Below are positions 26,707 to 35,267 of a stretch of DNA of 37,136 bases, one piece after another (the stretch's first letter is position 1; every line of letters begins with the position of its first letter). The position numbers were made by a program, and so were the translations under genes. The stretch is from assembly GCA_028692715.1 (NCBI GenBank), contig JAQUWU010000045.1:1-37136 (forward strand). Reading direction: 5' to 3'. The notes under the pieces are model-generated. The model was given only the letters and a program-made list of their open reading frames with translations, searched no databases and was not told where the DNA came from. Origin of the DNA: Paludibacter sp. Its GTDB lineage: Bacteria; Bacteroidota; Bacteroidia; Bacteroidales; Paludibacteraceae.

Positions 26707-28589
26707 TTTCCAACCTCAAGAATTTTTCGAACCTCTTCCCTCATTTCATCAATTGCGGGTGAATGCACTTTTGGTTCTTTTTGTAAAACGAGCCGGGCAG
26801 TTTCAATAGCCATTTTTTTATTGCCGGTTTCTGTGTATAGTTTCGTCAACAAATAGTATGGATAAAGACGGTTGGGTACAATAGAAGCAGCCATTTTGAA
26901 ATTCTGTTCGGCCAATTTAATATATTCTGAGTGTAACTTTGTTTTTTTATCCGACTGTAGTGAGAGACTTTGATAATTCTTCCCCAGAATATTAAATAGC
27001 ATAGGATCACAACTAATTCGTGTAGCACGTTTGAGCACTACATTACTTTTATCGTACGCCCCAGTTTTCGAAAGAATTTGACCATACTCGAACAGGAATT
27101 TGACTTCGTCATTCAAGAATGGTTCAAGTTTCCCATAACTATCTATTACATCAGCATAAAGATTCATTGAGTACATCATTTTCGCATTTTTCCAGTCTTT
27201 ATAAGCTTGATAGGTAGGATAGCGATTGTAGAGGCAAAATGTCACAACTATAAATAATGAAATCAAGCTTATTATAGTCGGAATGCGATTTAAATTCTTG
27301 ATCTTATTGTATTTCAAATTCTCATATTGTACTATTTGAACATCAGCCAATAGAAATGCGAAAACGATAAGAAAAGGTAATACGCTAAATGGATAGGACA
27401 TTGATGCAAATATCAAAAGTGCAATCAAAGATCCTAAAGTTACATAATGTTTATTCTTTATGCCCTTATACAGCGCAAAGGCTACTATTAAGAGGAATAA
27501 CAGCAATCCGGCAATCCCCATTTCCAAACCAATTTGCAAATATTCATTAAATGCATATTCCGGATTTCCTGCCACCAACTTTTCTTGTTCGGTACTTCTC
27601 CCCGATTCAAAATAAGCAGCTTGTTCCAAACCATAGATACCGGCAAAGTTGCCAATACCAACTCCCCACGGATTTTTCACGATGGCTGAAATTGTATTTT
27701 TCCATATGAAAGCCCTACCATCTGCAGAATCTTTTTTCAGAGCGTACATGCCCCAAGTTGCAGCTATTAAAAACACAAAGACTATTCCTCCAATTTTCAA
27801 TACCCTTATACGATGTACTGAAATATATTCTTTTATTCTGTATTTTTTTGAAAGTAACAAAAGTCCGACTACTCCACATCCTCCCAAAGATGCTAACCAT
27901 GCTGCACGACTCATAGCGGCAGGCAAGACCAGTAGAATAGCCAGTATAGTAGTGGCAGAAACAATCCAACGAATATAGAATACTATATATTTGTGATTGA
28001 ATTTTCGATTCCATACATTATAATCGGTTAGCATATAATAAAATGTCATAGGCGAAATCATTGCCAGATAACCTGCATAGGGGCCGGGATTAAAGAATGA
28101 ACCCGTAAGCAAAAACAAACTATGCTGCGAAGGTATAAAACCATAAAGCTGACGTAAGCCCCAAATACTCTCAACCAAGGCTGTGATTATTAGAAACAAA
28201 ATCAAAGTATATCTGAAAACTTTGCACTTAGAAAGTATCAGTCGGGAATAAAAATAGAATACAAAAAGTAAAACAAAGAGAATAAATTTAGAATTGACCG
28301 CTTCCGCCCTAACCAGAAACGGAAGCGAGCCAATCATCACAAACAGAAAAAGTAAAAGGTCTGAAATTAAAAGCTTGATTCTGAAATTACTAAAAAACGA
28401 AAAATATATTGTTTGACTTATAGCGCAAATACCTATTGAAATATAAAACCAAAAATACTTTGTACTTACTACATCGTTTGCCAGTTCGGTATTTAGTACA
28501 AAAACAGTAGAGAAAATAAGTAGAAAAGGAATAAGAAGTAATAAGTTAACCCTTCTCACTATATCTTTCAGACAATTCAAAATTCGCAT
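26697..28589 (-). CDS. O-antigen ligase / Wzy-like membrane protein with C-terminal TPRs
   Basis: The protein has 630 residues and about eleven to twelve membrane helices up to residue ~440. A Wzy/WaaL-type periplasmic loop carries FIWKNTISAIVKNPWGVGIG and NPEYAFNEYLQIGLEMGIAG (about 290-365), the O-antigen ligase signature. The last ~190 residues are helical tetratricopeptide-like repeats (YADVIDSYGKLEPFLND, YDKSNVVLKRATRIS, PNRLYPYYLLTKLYTETGNK). Enzymes of this fold transfer lipid-linked glycans to lipid A, to growing polymer or to protein (PglL type). It starts 15 bases after the signal peptidase gene, so the two are co-transcribed. A GTG one codon upstream (28592) is an alternative start. 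No other glycan genes are nearby, which is unusual for a ligase. Confidence 0.8.
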   Translation of the reverse strand: MRILNCLKDIVRRVNLLLLIPFLLIFSTVFVLNTELANDVVSTKYFWFYISIGICAISQTIYFSFFSNFRIKLLISDLLLFLFVMIGSLPFLVRAEAVNSKFILFVLLFVFYFYSRLILSKCKVFRYTLILFLIITALVESIWGLRQLYGFIPSQHSLFLLTGSFFNPGPYAGYLAMISPMTFYYMLTDYNVWNRKFNHKYIVFYIRWIVSATTILAILLVLPAAMSRAAWLASLGGCGVVGLLLLSKKYRIKEYISVHRIRVLKIGGIVFVFLIAATWGMYALKKDSADGRAFIWKNTISAIVKNPWGVGIGNFAGIYGLEQAAYFESGRSTEQEKLVAGNPEYAFNEYLQIGLEMGIAGLLLFLLIVAFALYKGIKNKHYVTLGSLIALLIFASMSYPFSVLPFLIVFAFLLADVQIVQYENLKYNKIKNLNRIPTIISLISLFIVVTFCLYNRYPTYQAYKDWKNAKMMYSMNLYADVIDSYGKLEPFLNDEVKFLFEYGQILSKTGAYDKSNVVLKRATRISCDPMLFNILGKNYQSLSLQSDKKTKLHSEYIKLAEQNFKMAASIVPNRLYPYYLLTKLYTETGNKKMAIETARLVLQKEPKVHSPAIDEMREEVRKILEVGNQN

Positions 28590-28604
28590 CACATTATATT
28601 TTTG

Positions 28605-29483
28605 CTATTTGATAAACTTCATCACTCTATTCCATCTTATTTCCCCTGAATATTTATCTTCAGATTTCCATATTATGGAAGCTTTACCCACAATGTGGTC
28701 TTCGGGCAATAAACCCCAGTATCGAGAATCCCGAGAATCCAGGACATGATCACCGGACATAAAGTAATAATTGGTTTGAAATGTATATTTAGAGATACAA
28801 CTATCGTTTAATAAAACTTGTCCACCTTTCTGTTTTATATACCTTGCAGTTTCATATTCTATCAGTTGTCTATAAAGTGAGATATTCATTGTATCAATAT
28901 TTAAACAATCCCCTTTATGGGGTACATAGAGCGGACCAAAAAATTTTAAATTCCAATGATAAGAACTTCTTTTGGGGAAACATTGAAACACATTAGACTC
29001 AAAATCTGACTCCAACGAATGTGACATTCGCATTTGATTTTCAATATTACCCAAGGTGTCTTTACAACCTTTTACTTTATAAATTCCATTGTCGATATAA
29101 AATGTATCGCCCGGAATGGCAATACAGCGCTTTACATAGTATTTGTTGATATCTAAACTCAATTTTCCTTTTGTTGAGTAGGGAAAATTAAAAACGAGAA
29201 CATCATTCCGCTTAATGCTTCGTACACCTTTCAACCTCCATAAGTTGGGTTTTGAATTATTCTCCAAAAAGTCATAATCCTTAAATATCCTTGCACCGGG
29301 AATTAATTTATTTACTATAATATAATCGCCGGATTTCAATGCCGGCTCCATCGAAGGGCTCGGAATTTTAAAGGTGGAAAACACAAAAATCCGTAATGTA
29401 ACTGCCAGTACAACTGCAACCAGTACTAATACCAATATTTGCCAACTATTTTTCAGGTATTTGTTGAGTCGATTAATTTTCAT
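28605..29483 (-). CDS. lepB: signal peptidase I (S26 family), accessory copy
   Basis: This membrane protease of 292 residues cleaves signal peptides on the periplasmic side. One N-terminal anchor helix (about 13-34) is followed by the nucleophile S44 in IPSPSMEPALKSGDYI and the general base K118 in YYVKRCIAIPGDTFYI. The closing motif is GDHVLDSRDSRYWGLLPEDH, then VGKA. A loop of about 80 residues separates the Lys and the closing motif and contains several Cys. Its place between propeller and O-antigen-ligase-like genes, close to two peptide precursors with an A-x-A motif, suggests a dedicated role in trimming those peptides. That link is inferred from position only. Confidence 0.9.
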   Translation of the reverse strand: MKINRLNKYLKNSWQILVLVLVAVVLAVTLRIFVFSTFKIPSPSMEPALKSGDYIIVNKLIPGARIFKDYDFLENNSKPNLWRLKGVRSIKRNDVLVFNFPYSTKGKLSLDINKYYVKRCIAIPGDTFYIDNGIYKVKGCKDTLGNIENQMRMSHSLESDFESNVFQCFPKRSSYHWNLKFFGPLYVPHKGDCLNIDTMNISLYRQLIEYETARYIKQKGGQVLLNDSCISKYTFQTNYYFMSGDHVLDSRDSRYWGLLPEDHIVGKASIIWKSEDKYSGEIRWNRVMKFIK

Positions 29484-29554
29484 GTTATTTGTTCATGTAA
29501 ATTCGTGTTATTCGAGATTGAAAGAGTATTGATTTTGTAAGCCTGTAAATGGTA

Positions 29555-30553
29555 CTATTCTAAATCAATTTTCACAATGCAATATTCCGGATTAATGGCT
29601 ATTGCATAAACAAGGTTTGACTTTTCGTTTGAAGCAAGTCGCATTATAGGAATTTTTGTATCAATAATTTTCACCAAATTCAGTTTATAATCGTATACAT
29701 AAAGAGTTTTAGGGATATCTTCAGATAAATTTTGCTCTTTAGGTCGTTTCTTATACTCCTTTTTCTGAGCAGCAACAATATAATCTTTTGTTAATGTCAA
29801 TTCGCTTATAAGTACCATTTTATCTTTTATTTTCATTTCTCCATGCGAAATTGTATAATCAGGCTTAACTAAAGTTTTTTCATGTTTCAATTCAAATACA
29901 TCTCCACTTTTTCTATAAACTGCTAAATAGGGATAAAAAAAGATACTATATACCAGCAACTCTTTTTCTCTATTGTATTTCAATACCCCTTGATATGTAT
30001 TATAACCATTTGAGATTGGGTCCACAATTGGATACTTACCAAATGCAATGAGATGCTTTTTTGTTATTACCTTAAAAGGTTGTTTTTTTTCCGGATAAAG
30101 GCCTAAGAATCTGTCATCATCGATTTGCACAATTCGGGTTGCCCTCTTAAAATTTGTTTTATCTCTGAATTCCATGCAATTGCGACCGGCAACCAGATTA
30201 TCAATTGATAAAGTCGCAAGTTTCTTCGAATTCAAATCAGCAATCATAATATTGTTCCCTGAAGAGATATGCACTGTTGGTGTCATAAATTCAAGAGGAC
30301 CCATCCCCTTATTTCCCGTCTGTGCAATTTGTTTTCCCGTTTTCAGATCAATTACTTTTAAAAAATCATAGACAGCAAAGGGATCAAACCAGACTAAATA
30401 ATCGTCGCACAACATAAGATTTCCGGGCATACTAGTGTAAAGCGAATCAGTAATCAAAACAGGGTCAATAATACTGGTTTGTACTGGCTTGTTTTTAACA
30501 GTGCATGCATTAAGAATAAGTGCAAGAAATAAAAAATTTAAGATATTATTCAT
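29555..30553 (-). CDS. TolB-like six-bladed propeller lipoprotein
   Basis: The protein has 332 residues, with a lipoprotein signal ending LILNAC (C16). The propeller has the motif GNKGMGPLEFMTP, a variant of GxGPxEF, and repeated strand pairs such as KTLYVYDYKLNLVKII. It is more like the BF3351/TolB-like group than the other three propellers here, and its GHG motif is GMG. No enzyme residues are seen. It sits 71 bases upstream of lepB in the same direction and is probably part of one transcript. It may bind a protein or peptide at the cell surface. Confidence 0.72.
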   Translation of the reverse strand: MNNILNFLFLALILNACTVKNKPVQTSIIDPVLITDSLYTSMPGNLMLCDDYLVWFDPFAVYDFLKVIDLKTGKQIAQTGNKGMGPLEFMTPTVHISSGNNIMIADLNSKKLATLSIDNLVAGRNCMEFRDKTNFKRATRIVQIDDDRFLGLYPEKKQPFKVITKKHLIAFGKYPIVDPISNGYNTYQGVLKYNREKELLVYSIFFYPYLAVYRKSGDVFELKHEKTLVKPDYTISHGEMKIKDKMVLISELTLTKDYIVAAQKKEYKKRPKEQNLSEDIPKTLYVYDYKLNLVKIIDTKIPIMRLASNEKSNLVYAIAINPEYCIVKIDLE

Positions 30554-30661
30554 TTTATGTTATTATAAAACTCGTTGCAATAGCTAAAATACAATCATTA
30601 TCTTACCGTTAACTGAAATAAAAATGCTGTTTATTTAACTTTATATTATATATAAATATTC

Positions 30662-31822
30662 TCAACCTTTTACACTTTTCATAAAAAATAAAATTGGATT
30701 TGAGTCTATATCAATCGTTGATTTTAAAACAGAGTTAATTTCTAATAAATCTTGATCATCCATATCATATGGTTTTACTATATATATTGACATGTCTTTA
30801 GTTACTCCTACAGGATATGACAAAACTAAATGTTTAAAATTGAGTTGGCTCTCAGTTGGTGATTTATAATCAAGAATATTTTTAAATACATCTATCGTTT
30901 TTTTCTTAATATTGTAACAACCATGATATTGTATAGATTTCTTTTTAATTTCAGAAAAATTAAAATGAAATTCATCACCTGTAAACATAAAATCGCAGAT
31001 TCTACCCATATATCCATTATTTTGAACTAACTGATCATATTGCATTTCATCATACAATTTTTGTATTTGTGAATAAGGCAAAGTTTGGCGACCAAAATTT
31101 ATTTCAAAAAAAGGACTTAAATCATTATCATTAATTTTATAAACTATATTACTAAATGGATAAATAAAGAAGTTTTCATTACTCGAATTTTGAAGAAATG
31201 TTGAACGGAAAGAAGTTCTAAAGAAGTTCTTTTGAGGAAAATAGCCGCACAATATCTTTTCAAAATTATTCCCAACTTTCATAATACTATAACCATTTGG
31301 ATTTCCAGTTTTATAACAACTATAGATCCAATACCCATCTTCTACTTTACAAAAACTTCTGAACATAAATTGTTTTGTTGGGATTTCAGATATTAATTTC
31401 CCAGAAATATCATATATATACATGAATTGTTTAATCCCTTCCTGTGCATACATTAACTTAGAAGAATAATCATAAAATACATCATTGAACATTATATGTT
31501 CTCCTGGACCATTTCCCTTTGATCCAAATTTTCGAATAAATTCACCATTAGACTTAAATAGAAAAATTTCATTTTGTTTATTGTCAAATATTACTATTGA
31601 GGAATCTATTACATATATCTTCTCTATTTGTTTTATTAAAGATTCTGAAGTTGTTTCTAAAGGAACACAATTATAAATATTCAATTTTCTTGATAAATCT
31701 AATGTTTTATCCTGCTTGACATCTATATTTACAGTGTCAACAAATGTGTTATTTTTTTCGCGATTAGCACAACTATGAAAAAAAATTGAAACACAACAAA
31801 AAACTAAAAATTTTATTTTCAT
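30662..31822 (-). CDS. six-bladed beta-propeller lipoprotein (DUF5128-like), partner of NVEALA peptide 2
   Basis: The protein has 386 residues from the ATG at 31822 (MKIKFLVFCCVSIFFHSC). A longer frame reaches 31870, but it would start inside the hairpin region and lacks the expected signal. The lipidated cysteine is C18. The propeller has CVPLETTSESLIKQIEKIYV, then GEFIRKFGSKGNGPGEHIMF with the GxGPGE motif, and blade repeats to the end. It follows NVEALA peptide 2 after 82 bases, mirroring the NVEALA 1/propeller pair. Confidence 0.8.
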   Translation of the reverse strand: MKIKFLVFCCVSIFFHSCANREKNNTFVDTVNIDVKQDKTLDLSRKLNIYNCVPLETTSESLIKQIEKIYVIDSSIVIFDNKQNEIFLFKSNGEFIRKFGSKGNGPGEHIMFNDVFYDYSSKLMYAQEGIKQFMYIYDISGKLISEIPTKQFMFRSFCKVEDGYWIYSCYKTGNPNGYSIMKVGNNFEKILCGYFPQKNFFRTSFRSTFLQNSSNENFFIYPFSNIVYKINDNDLSPFFEINFGRQTLPYSQIQKLYDEMQYDQLVQNNGYMGRICDFMFTGDEFHFNFSEIKKKSIQYHGCYNIKKKTIDVFKNILDYKSPTESQLNFKHLVLSYPVGVTKDMSIYIVKPYDMDDQDLLEINSVLKSTIDIDSNPILFFMKSVKG

Positions 31823-31849
31823 TTTATTTTCTAATATTACAAATATTAT

Positions 31850-31892
31850 CACCCCAACAATAAAACACAAAATTTTGATTATTATTGGGGTG
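31850..31892 (-). promoter_or_regulatory. stem-loop directly downstream of NVEALA peptide 2
   Basis: CACCCCAA (31850-31857) pairs with TTGGGGTG (31885-31892), and the stem extends weakly inward through AT pairs. It begins 11 bases after the peptide stop and ends shortly before the propeller start. No U-run follows on the - strand. Position and GC-rich base match the hairpin after NVEALA 1, though the sequence differs. Confidence 0.65.
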
Positions 31893-31903
31893 AATTTTAA
31901 ATT

Positions 31904-32287
31904 TTAATTCTCACAAACAGGATAATCTTCACAACCATTTTCACCATAAGGTTTACAACATGAAGTAGTTATAGTATAATATCCAGTTTCATAAGTAGCA
32001 TCACTTGGCTCCTGATTAGTATTAGAAGTCATATACATCCAACATTGATCTTCCATGTTCCAATCCCACCCAATTTCTTTGGTAAAACCAGTTGTAAAAA
32101 ACCCTGTTTCAGAAGTTTCGCTTAGAGTCCCATTAGGTTCAGAAGACTCAATGAAGGCCAATGCCTCCACATTCGCCAATGCCAACATCGAAGTATGATT
32201 CGTCTTACTCATATTTAAATTCACATTAAAAGCTACAGCTACAGCAATCGCTACTACAGCTATAACGCCAAATACTTTCTTTTTCAT
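31904..32287 (-). CDS. NVEALA-family secreted peptide precursor 2
   Basis: The precursor has 127 residues with the same 44-residue leader as peptide 1 (35 of 44 identical), including FNVNLNMSKTN and LALANVEALA, then a longer core of 83 residues. The core is acidic and rich in Thr, Ser and Glu near its start and has five Cys near its end (DQCW, SCCK, NGCE, PVCE). The odd Cys count leaves one free or available for pairing between chains. The core shares no visible sequence with peptide 1. It is followed by a hairpin and a propeller gene. Confidence 0.85.
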   Translation of the reverse strand: MKKKVFGVIAVVAIAVAVAFNVNLNMSKTNHTSMLALANVEALAFIESSEPNGTLSETSETGFFTTGFTKEIGWDWNMEDQCWMYMTSNTNQEPSDATYETGYYTITTSCCKPYGENGCEDYPVCEN

Positions 32288-32383
32288 AAAATTATTTTTG
32301 AAATTATTTAAAAATTTAATTTTACAATGCTGTATTTATCTTTTCAACAGCGTAAACCATTTAGGTTTTCAATATTTTTTCTG

Positions 32384-32490
32384 TACTTTTGCCGGGCAAT
32401 CCTCCTTTCATTTTTTTGTTGAGTGAGTGGAAGTGCAGGGGCGGAAGTGCATTGTCTTTTCTTTACTGGAGCTGACAATATCTCCGCCTC
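32384..32490. ncRNA. conserved hairpin element upstream of NVEALA 2
   Basis: GGGGCGGA (32438-32445) pairs with TCCGCCTC (32483-32490, one G-U), and inner ATTGTC (32451-32456) pairs with GACAAT (32474-32479). The outer and inner stems match those upstream of NVEALA 1 while the loops differ. A + strand TACTTTTG box lies at 32384-32391. A conserved stretch nearer the peptide start (CTGTTGAAAAGATAAATACA on the - strand) is also shared with the other copy. Confidence 0.5.
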
Positions 32491-32554
32491 TTATTTATAT
32501 CCAAAAGAATCATTTTAATCTAGTATAATTTACACATCACTGCAAATATTAAAA

Positions 32555-35149
32555 TTATCTCACAATAATTCCATTTTTAGTAATACCTTCGTTGAATATG
32601 GAGATATACTTACAGTTTCTGTTATTATAAAAACTTACAGAGACTTTCCCTTCTTTATCCGTTTTTACATCTGGATTCCAATACAGCGTACGACGAAAAT
32701 CTTTCTCGTCGGGTAAAACTACATCTTTGTAATTTGGAGCGAAAAATTCTCTGACATTCGAATAACCTTCAAAAGATGTTTTGCGAATACCATTCTTGTG
32801 TCTATTAGCACCTTCCTTTTTAGTATTTATATAAATTATGGTGTATTCTTTGCTTCTATCACAACCCTGACAATACCCAAGTGCAAATTTACTATCTTCA
32901 GCTATCACAATAGACTCCACTGTTCTTATATCCAGGTCACTTACACACAAATTTACAAAATCATTTGCCGGACTACTTGCATTGTAATTATTAAATGCCT
33001 CTTGGGTAAAATCGGAAAATGGGGTTACTCGTGCTATTGAGTTATTAATTAGAAAAATGACATCTTTACTCATGTATTGACATATAACTTTGTATATTAC
33101 TGTATTAAGTGTGTCTTTTACTAAGTAACTATTACATATAAATAAATTGTGTTGTTGACGTATAAAATCAAGTACATCATAAGGTTCACTTTCCCCAACA
33201 TCTTCTAGCTTTTCAATTTCTTTACTGACATTATAAATAACACTAGCCTGACTAATTGCTTCTTGTTCGCGTTTCCATTTCTTCTTTTCTGTTACTGTTA
33301 TTTCTCGGAGCGAAAGTGTTTTTGCTATGGAGTCCGACTTTACCGTAATTTCTGAAGGTTTATAAACTTTTGTTTTTTCAATCGGTTTTTCAATCGTTTC
33401 TTCGGATAATATCTGACTTTTAGGGGCTGTAAAATTGAAATTTTGTTCATCATATACAATGGTTTTTGGTGTAGGACTAAAAACCCGATCTAACAAAACC
33501 CGATACTCTTCTAGTTTCGATTTTTTTCTAGTTTCGATATTCAACTCTGTCTTACCATAAAAATCATTCAAAACCAAATTAAAATTACCTTGACTGTCGG
33601 TTATACATTTCCCTTTTTGGTAGGGTGTAAGCATCCACATGGTTACTTCCACGTTTTCCATTTCTTTCCTTTTAACAACGGATAAAACTTGTCCTTCTAC
33701 TATCAAACTTTTTTCAATACCATACTTTATCTCAATGGGTTCAATTCCTGCCAATTGATTCCATGCATATCTGCGCCAGCCCTGAGTTAACATCAATAAA
33801 TCCAATGCAAATTTATGTTTGTTGTCATCCTTTTCGAAATAATATGCAGGATTCTCAATATATCCTTTTAGCTCGGAAGAAAGTAGCAAATTCGTGTTTA
33901 TGTCATCCGTATAACCCGTTTGAATTTCTGTTCCCTTGTCTCTTACTGATAATGAAAATGTCGTTTCTACAGGATTTCCTTGCTTATCTTCGACCCTAAA
34001 ATCAATAGAAATTGGACTCAATGGTGCATAGGTAGCATTTATGTCGGATTTAATTTGCAGCGTATTATCATGATTGATAAAAGCCAGGCGTTCGGCAAGT
34101 ATTTCACCCAACTTATTGAAAACAGTAATCTGGATAACTCCTGAAGGCAAATTGCTTTTGAGAATCGTAAGCAATGAAGGCTCACCTTCTGTTATACTGA
34201 ATTTTTCAAAAGCATACACTTTACCCCGACAGGTGAATGTAACTCCTAAAGTATCGTTGGGAAGATCAGCCGTTTTATTTAGTTGTACACGTAAGTATTG
34301 CGAATTAAGATTGTCCGTCTGAAGGGTATATCCACTTTCTAAACTTTCAGGCAGATCAACTTTAGTTTCGTCTTTACCTGCTATAATTTTGGCAGTATAT
34401 TTTTGTCCATCCGGATAAAGAATGAAAGAACCCATACCCTGATAAACGCTTGAAAAGGTAGTGATTTCATCTCCTTTTGAGTTGTATATTATTCCTGAGA
34501 CATCAATGCTTTTCCCTTGTTTGTCTGTTGCTTTAAATGCAATTTTATTCGAAAGGCCGTAAACAAGATTCCCTCCTTCAGGATAAAAGCTAATATCTAT
34601 TTTATCAAGTTTTTCTGTTTTTTCACGATAACTCAACACACGTTTAGTTTTTGGTCGAACTGTCATCGTTTTGCTGGAGTAAACACCTTCCACCCTCGGC
34701 TTGTCATAGACAGGAAACACGCGCGAAAAAATCCCATTTTCGTCAAAATTAAGCATGCATTTTGTGTATGCCCTCACTTCATAGAAACCACTGTAGAGAC
34801 TATCTTTCAACGTAAACTCTCCGTGAGCTTGTCCGTTTTCTATTTTCAACTTTTTAGTTTCCAGAATGTCTCCTTCAGGTGTAAGTAATTCTACATAAAG
34901 CACCTTACTTAAAGGAGAAAGCATATTGTTTTCTGCAGTAACCACATAAGATTTAAACCAAATTGTTTCACCCCTATAATAAGCAGTATTGTCAAAGTGC
35001 AAGTATACTTTCTCTTGTGGATAGAGGAAATTGAACTTCTCAATGTTATCCACAAATTTATTCAATTTCAAAATAGTACTATCCTGTTGCCCCAATAGTG
35101 AACCGGACAATAAGAGCAATAGTAATAAGAGAAGATTTGTTTTTTTCAT
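32555..35149 (-). CDS. large secreted MG2-domain / TonB-plug-like surface protein
   Basis: The protein has 864 residues from the ATG at 35149 (MKKTNLLLLLLLLLSGSLLG, a signal peptide). An N-terminal MG2-like module has EKVYLHFDNTAYYRGETIWF and GFYEVRAYTK. Several beta-sandwich repeats follow. A carboxypeptidase-regulatory-like strand region is near GQVLSVVKRKEMENVEVTMW, then a plug-like domain near DVLDFIRQQHNLFI. The C-terminal module has RRTLYWNPDVKTDKEGKVSV and ends EGITKNGIIVR. This is a common Bacteroidales layout, probably envelope-anchored and involved in import or surface binding; its role is not established. The frame extends 23 codons upstream to 35218 without a signal, which I reject as coding. 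Confidence 0.75.
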   Translation of the reverse strand: MKKTNLLLLLLLLLSGSLLGQQDSTILKLNKFVDNIEKFNFLYPQEKVYLHFDNTAYYRGETIWFKSYVVTAENNMLSPLSKVLYVELLTPEGDILETKKLKIENGQAHGEFTLKDSLYSGFYEVRAYTKCMLNFDENGIFSRVFPVYDKPRVEGVYSSKTMTVRPKTKRVLSYREKTEKLDKIDISFYPEGGNLVYGLSNKIAFKATDKQGKSIDVSGIIYNSKGDEITTFSSVYQGMGSFILYPDGQKYTAKIIAGKDETKVDLPESLESGYTLQTDNLNSQYLRVQLNKTADLPNDTLGVTFTCRGKVYAFEKFSITEGEPSLLTILKSNLPSGVIQITVFNKLGEILAERLAFINHDNTLQIKSDINATYAPLSPISIDFRVEDKQGNPVETTFSLSVRDKGTEIQTGYTDDINTNLLLSSELKGYIENPAYYFEKDDNKHKFALDLLMLTQGWRRYAWNQLAGIEPIEIKYGIEKSLIVEGQVLSVVKRKEMENVEVTMWMLTPYQKGKCITDSQGNFNLVLNDFYGKTELNIETRKKSKLEEYRVLLDRVFSPTPKTIVYDEQNFNFTAPKSQILSEETIEKPIEKTKVYKPSEITVKSDSIAKTLSLREITVTEKKKWKREQEAISQASVIYNVSKEIEKLEDVGESEPYDVLDFIRQQHNLFICNSYLVKDTLNTVIYKVICQYMSKDVIFLINNSIARVTPFSDFTQEAFNNYNASSPANDFVNLCVSDLDIRTVESIVIAEDSKFALGYCQGCDRSKEYTIIYINTKKEGANRHKNGIRKTSFEGYSNVREFFAPNYKDVVLPDEKDFRRTLYWNPDVKTDKEGKVSVSFYNNRNCKYISIFNEGITKNGIIVR

Positions 35150-35267
35150 TTTTCTTCGAATAAAAAAAAATTTTGTATTGTATTGACCCGAACTGGCGTA
35201 GTCTGCGACCTGTGCCATACAAAGACTTACTAATCAATTAAATTTAAACCATTTGCATTTGCACGGA

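Noticed and set aside
31823-31870. 16-codon N-terminal extension of the propeller starting MCFIVGVIIF
   Set aside because: It overlaps the hairpin after NVEALA 2. The ATG at 31822 gives a proper lipoprotein signal.
35150-35218. 23-codon upstream extension of the MG2-like protein (MAQVADYASSGQYN...)
   Set aside because: It lacks a signal peptide and would bury the clear signal at MKKTNLLLL. The DNA (CGCAGACTACGCC region) is GC-richer and looks like a dispersed repeat, not coding.
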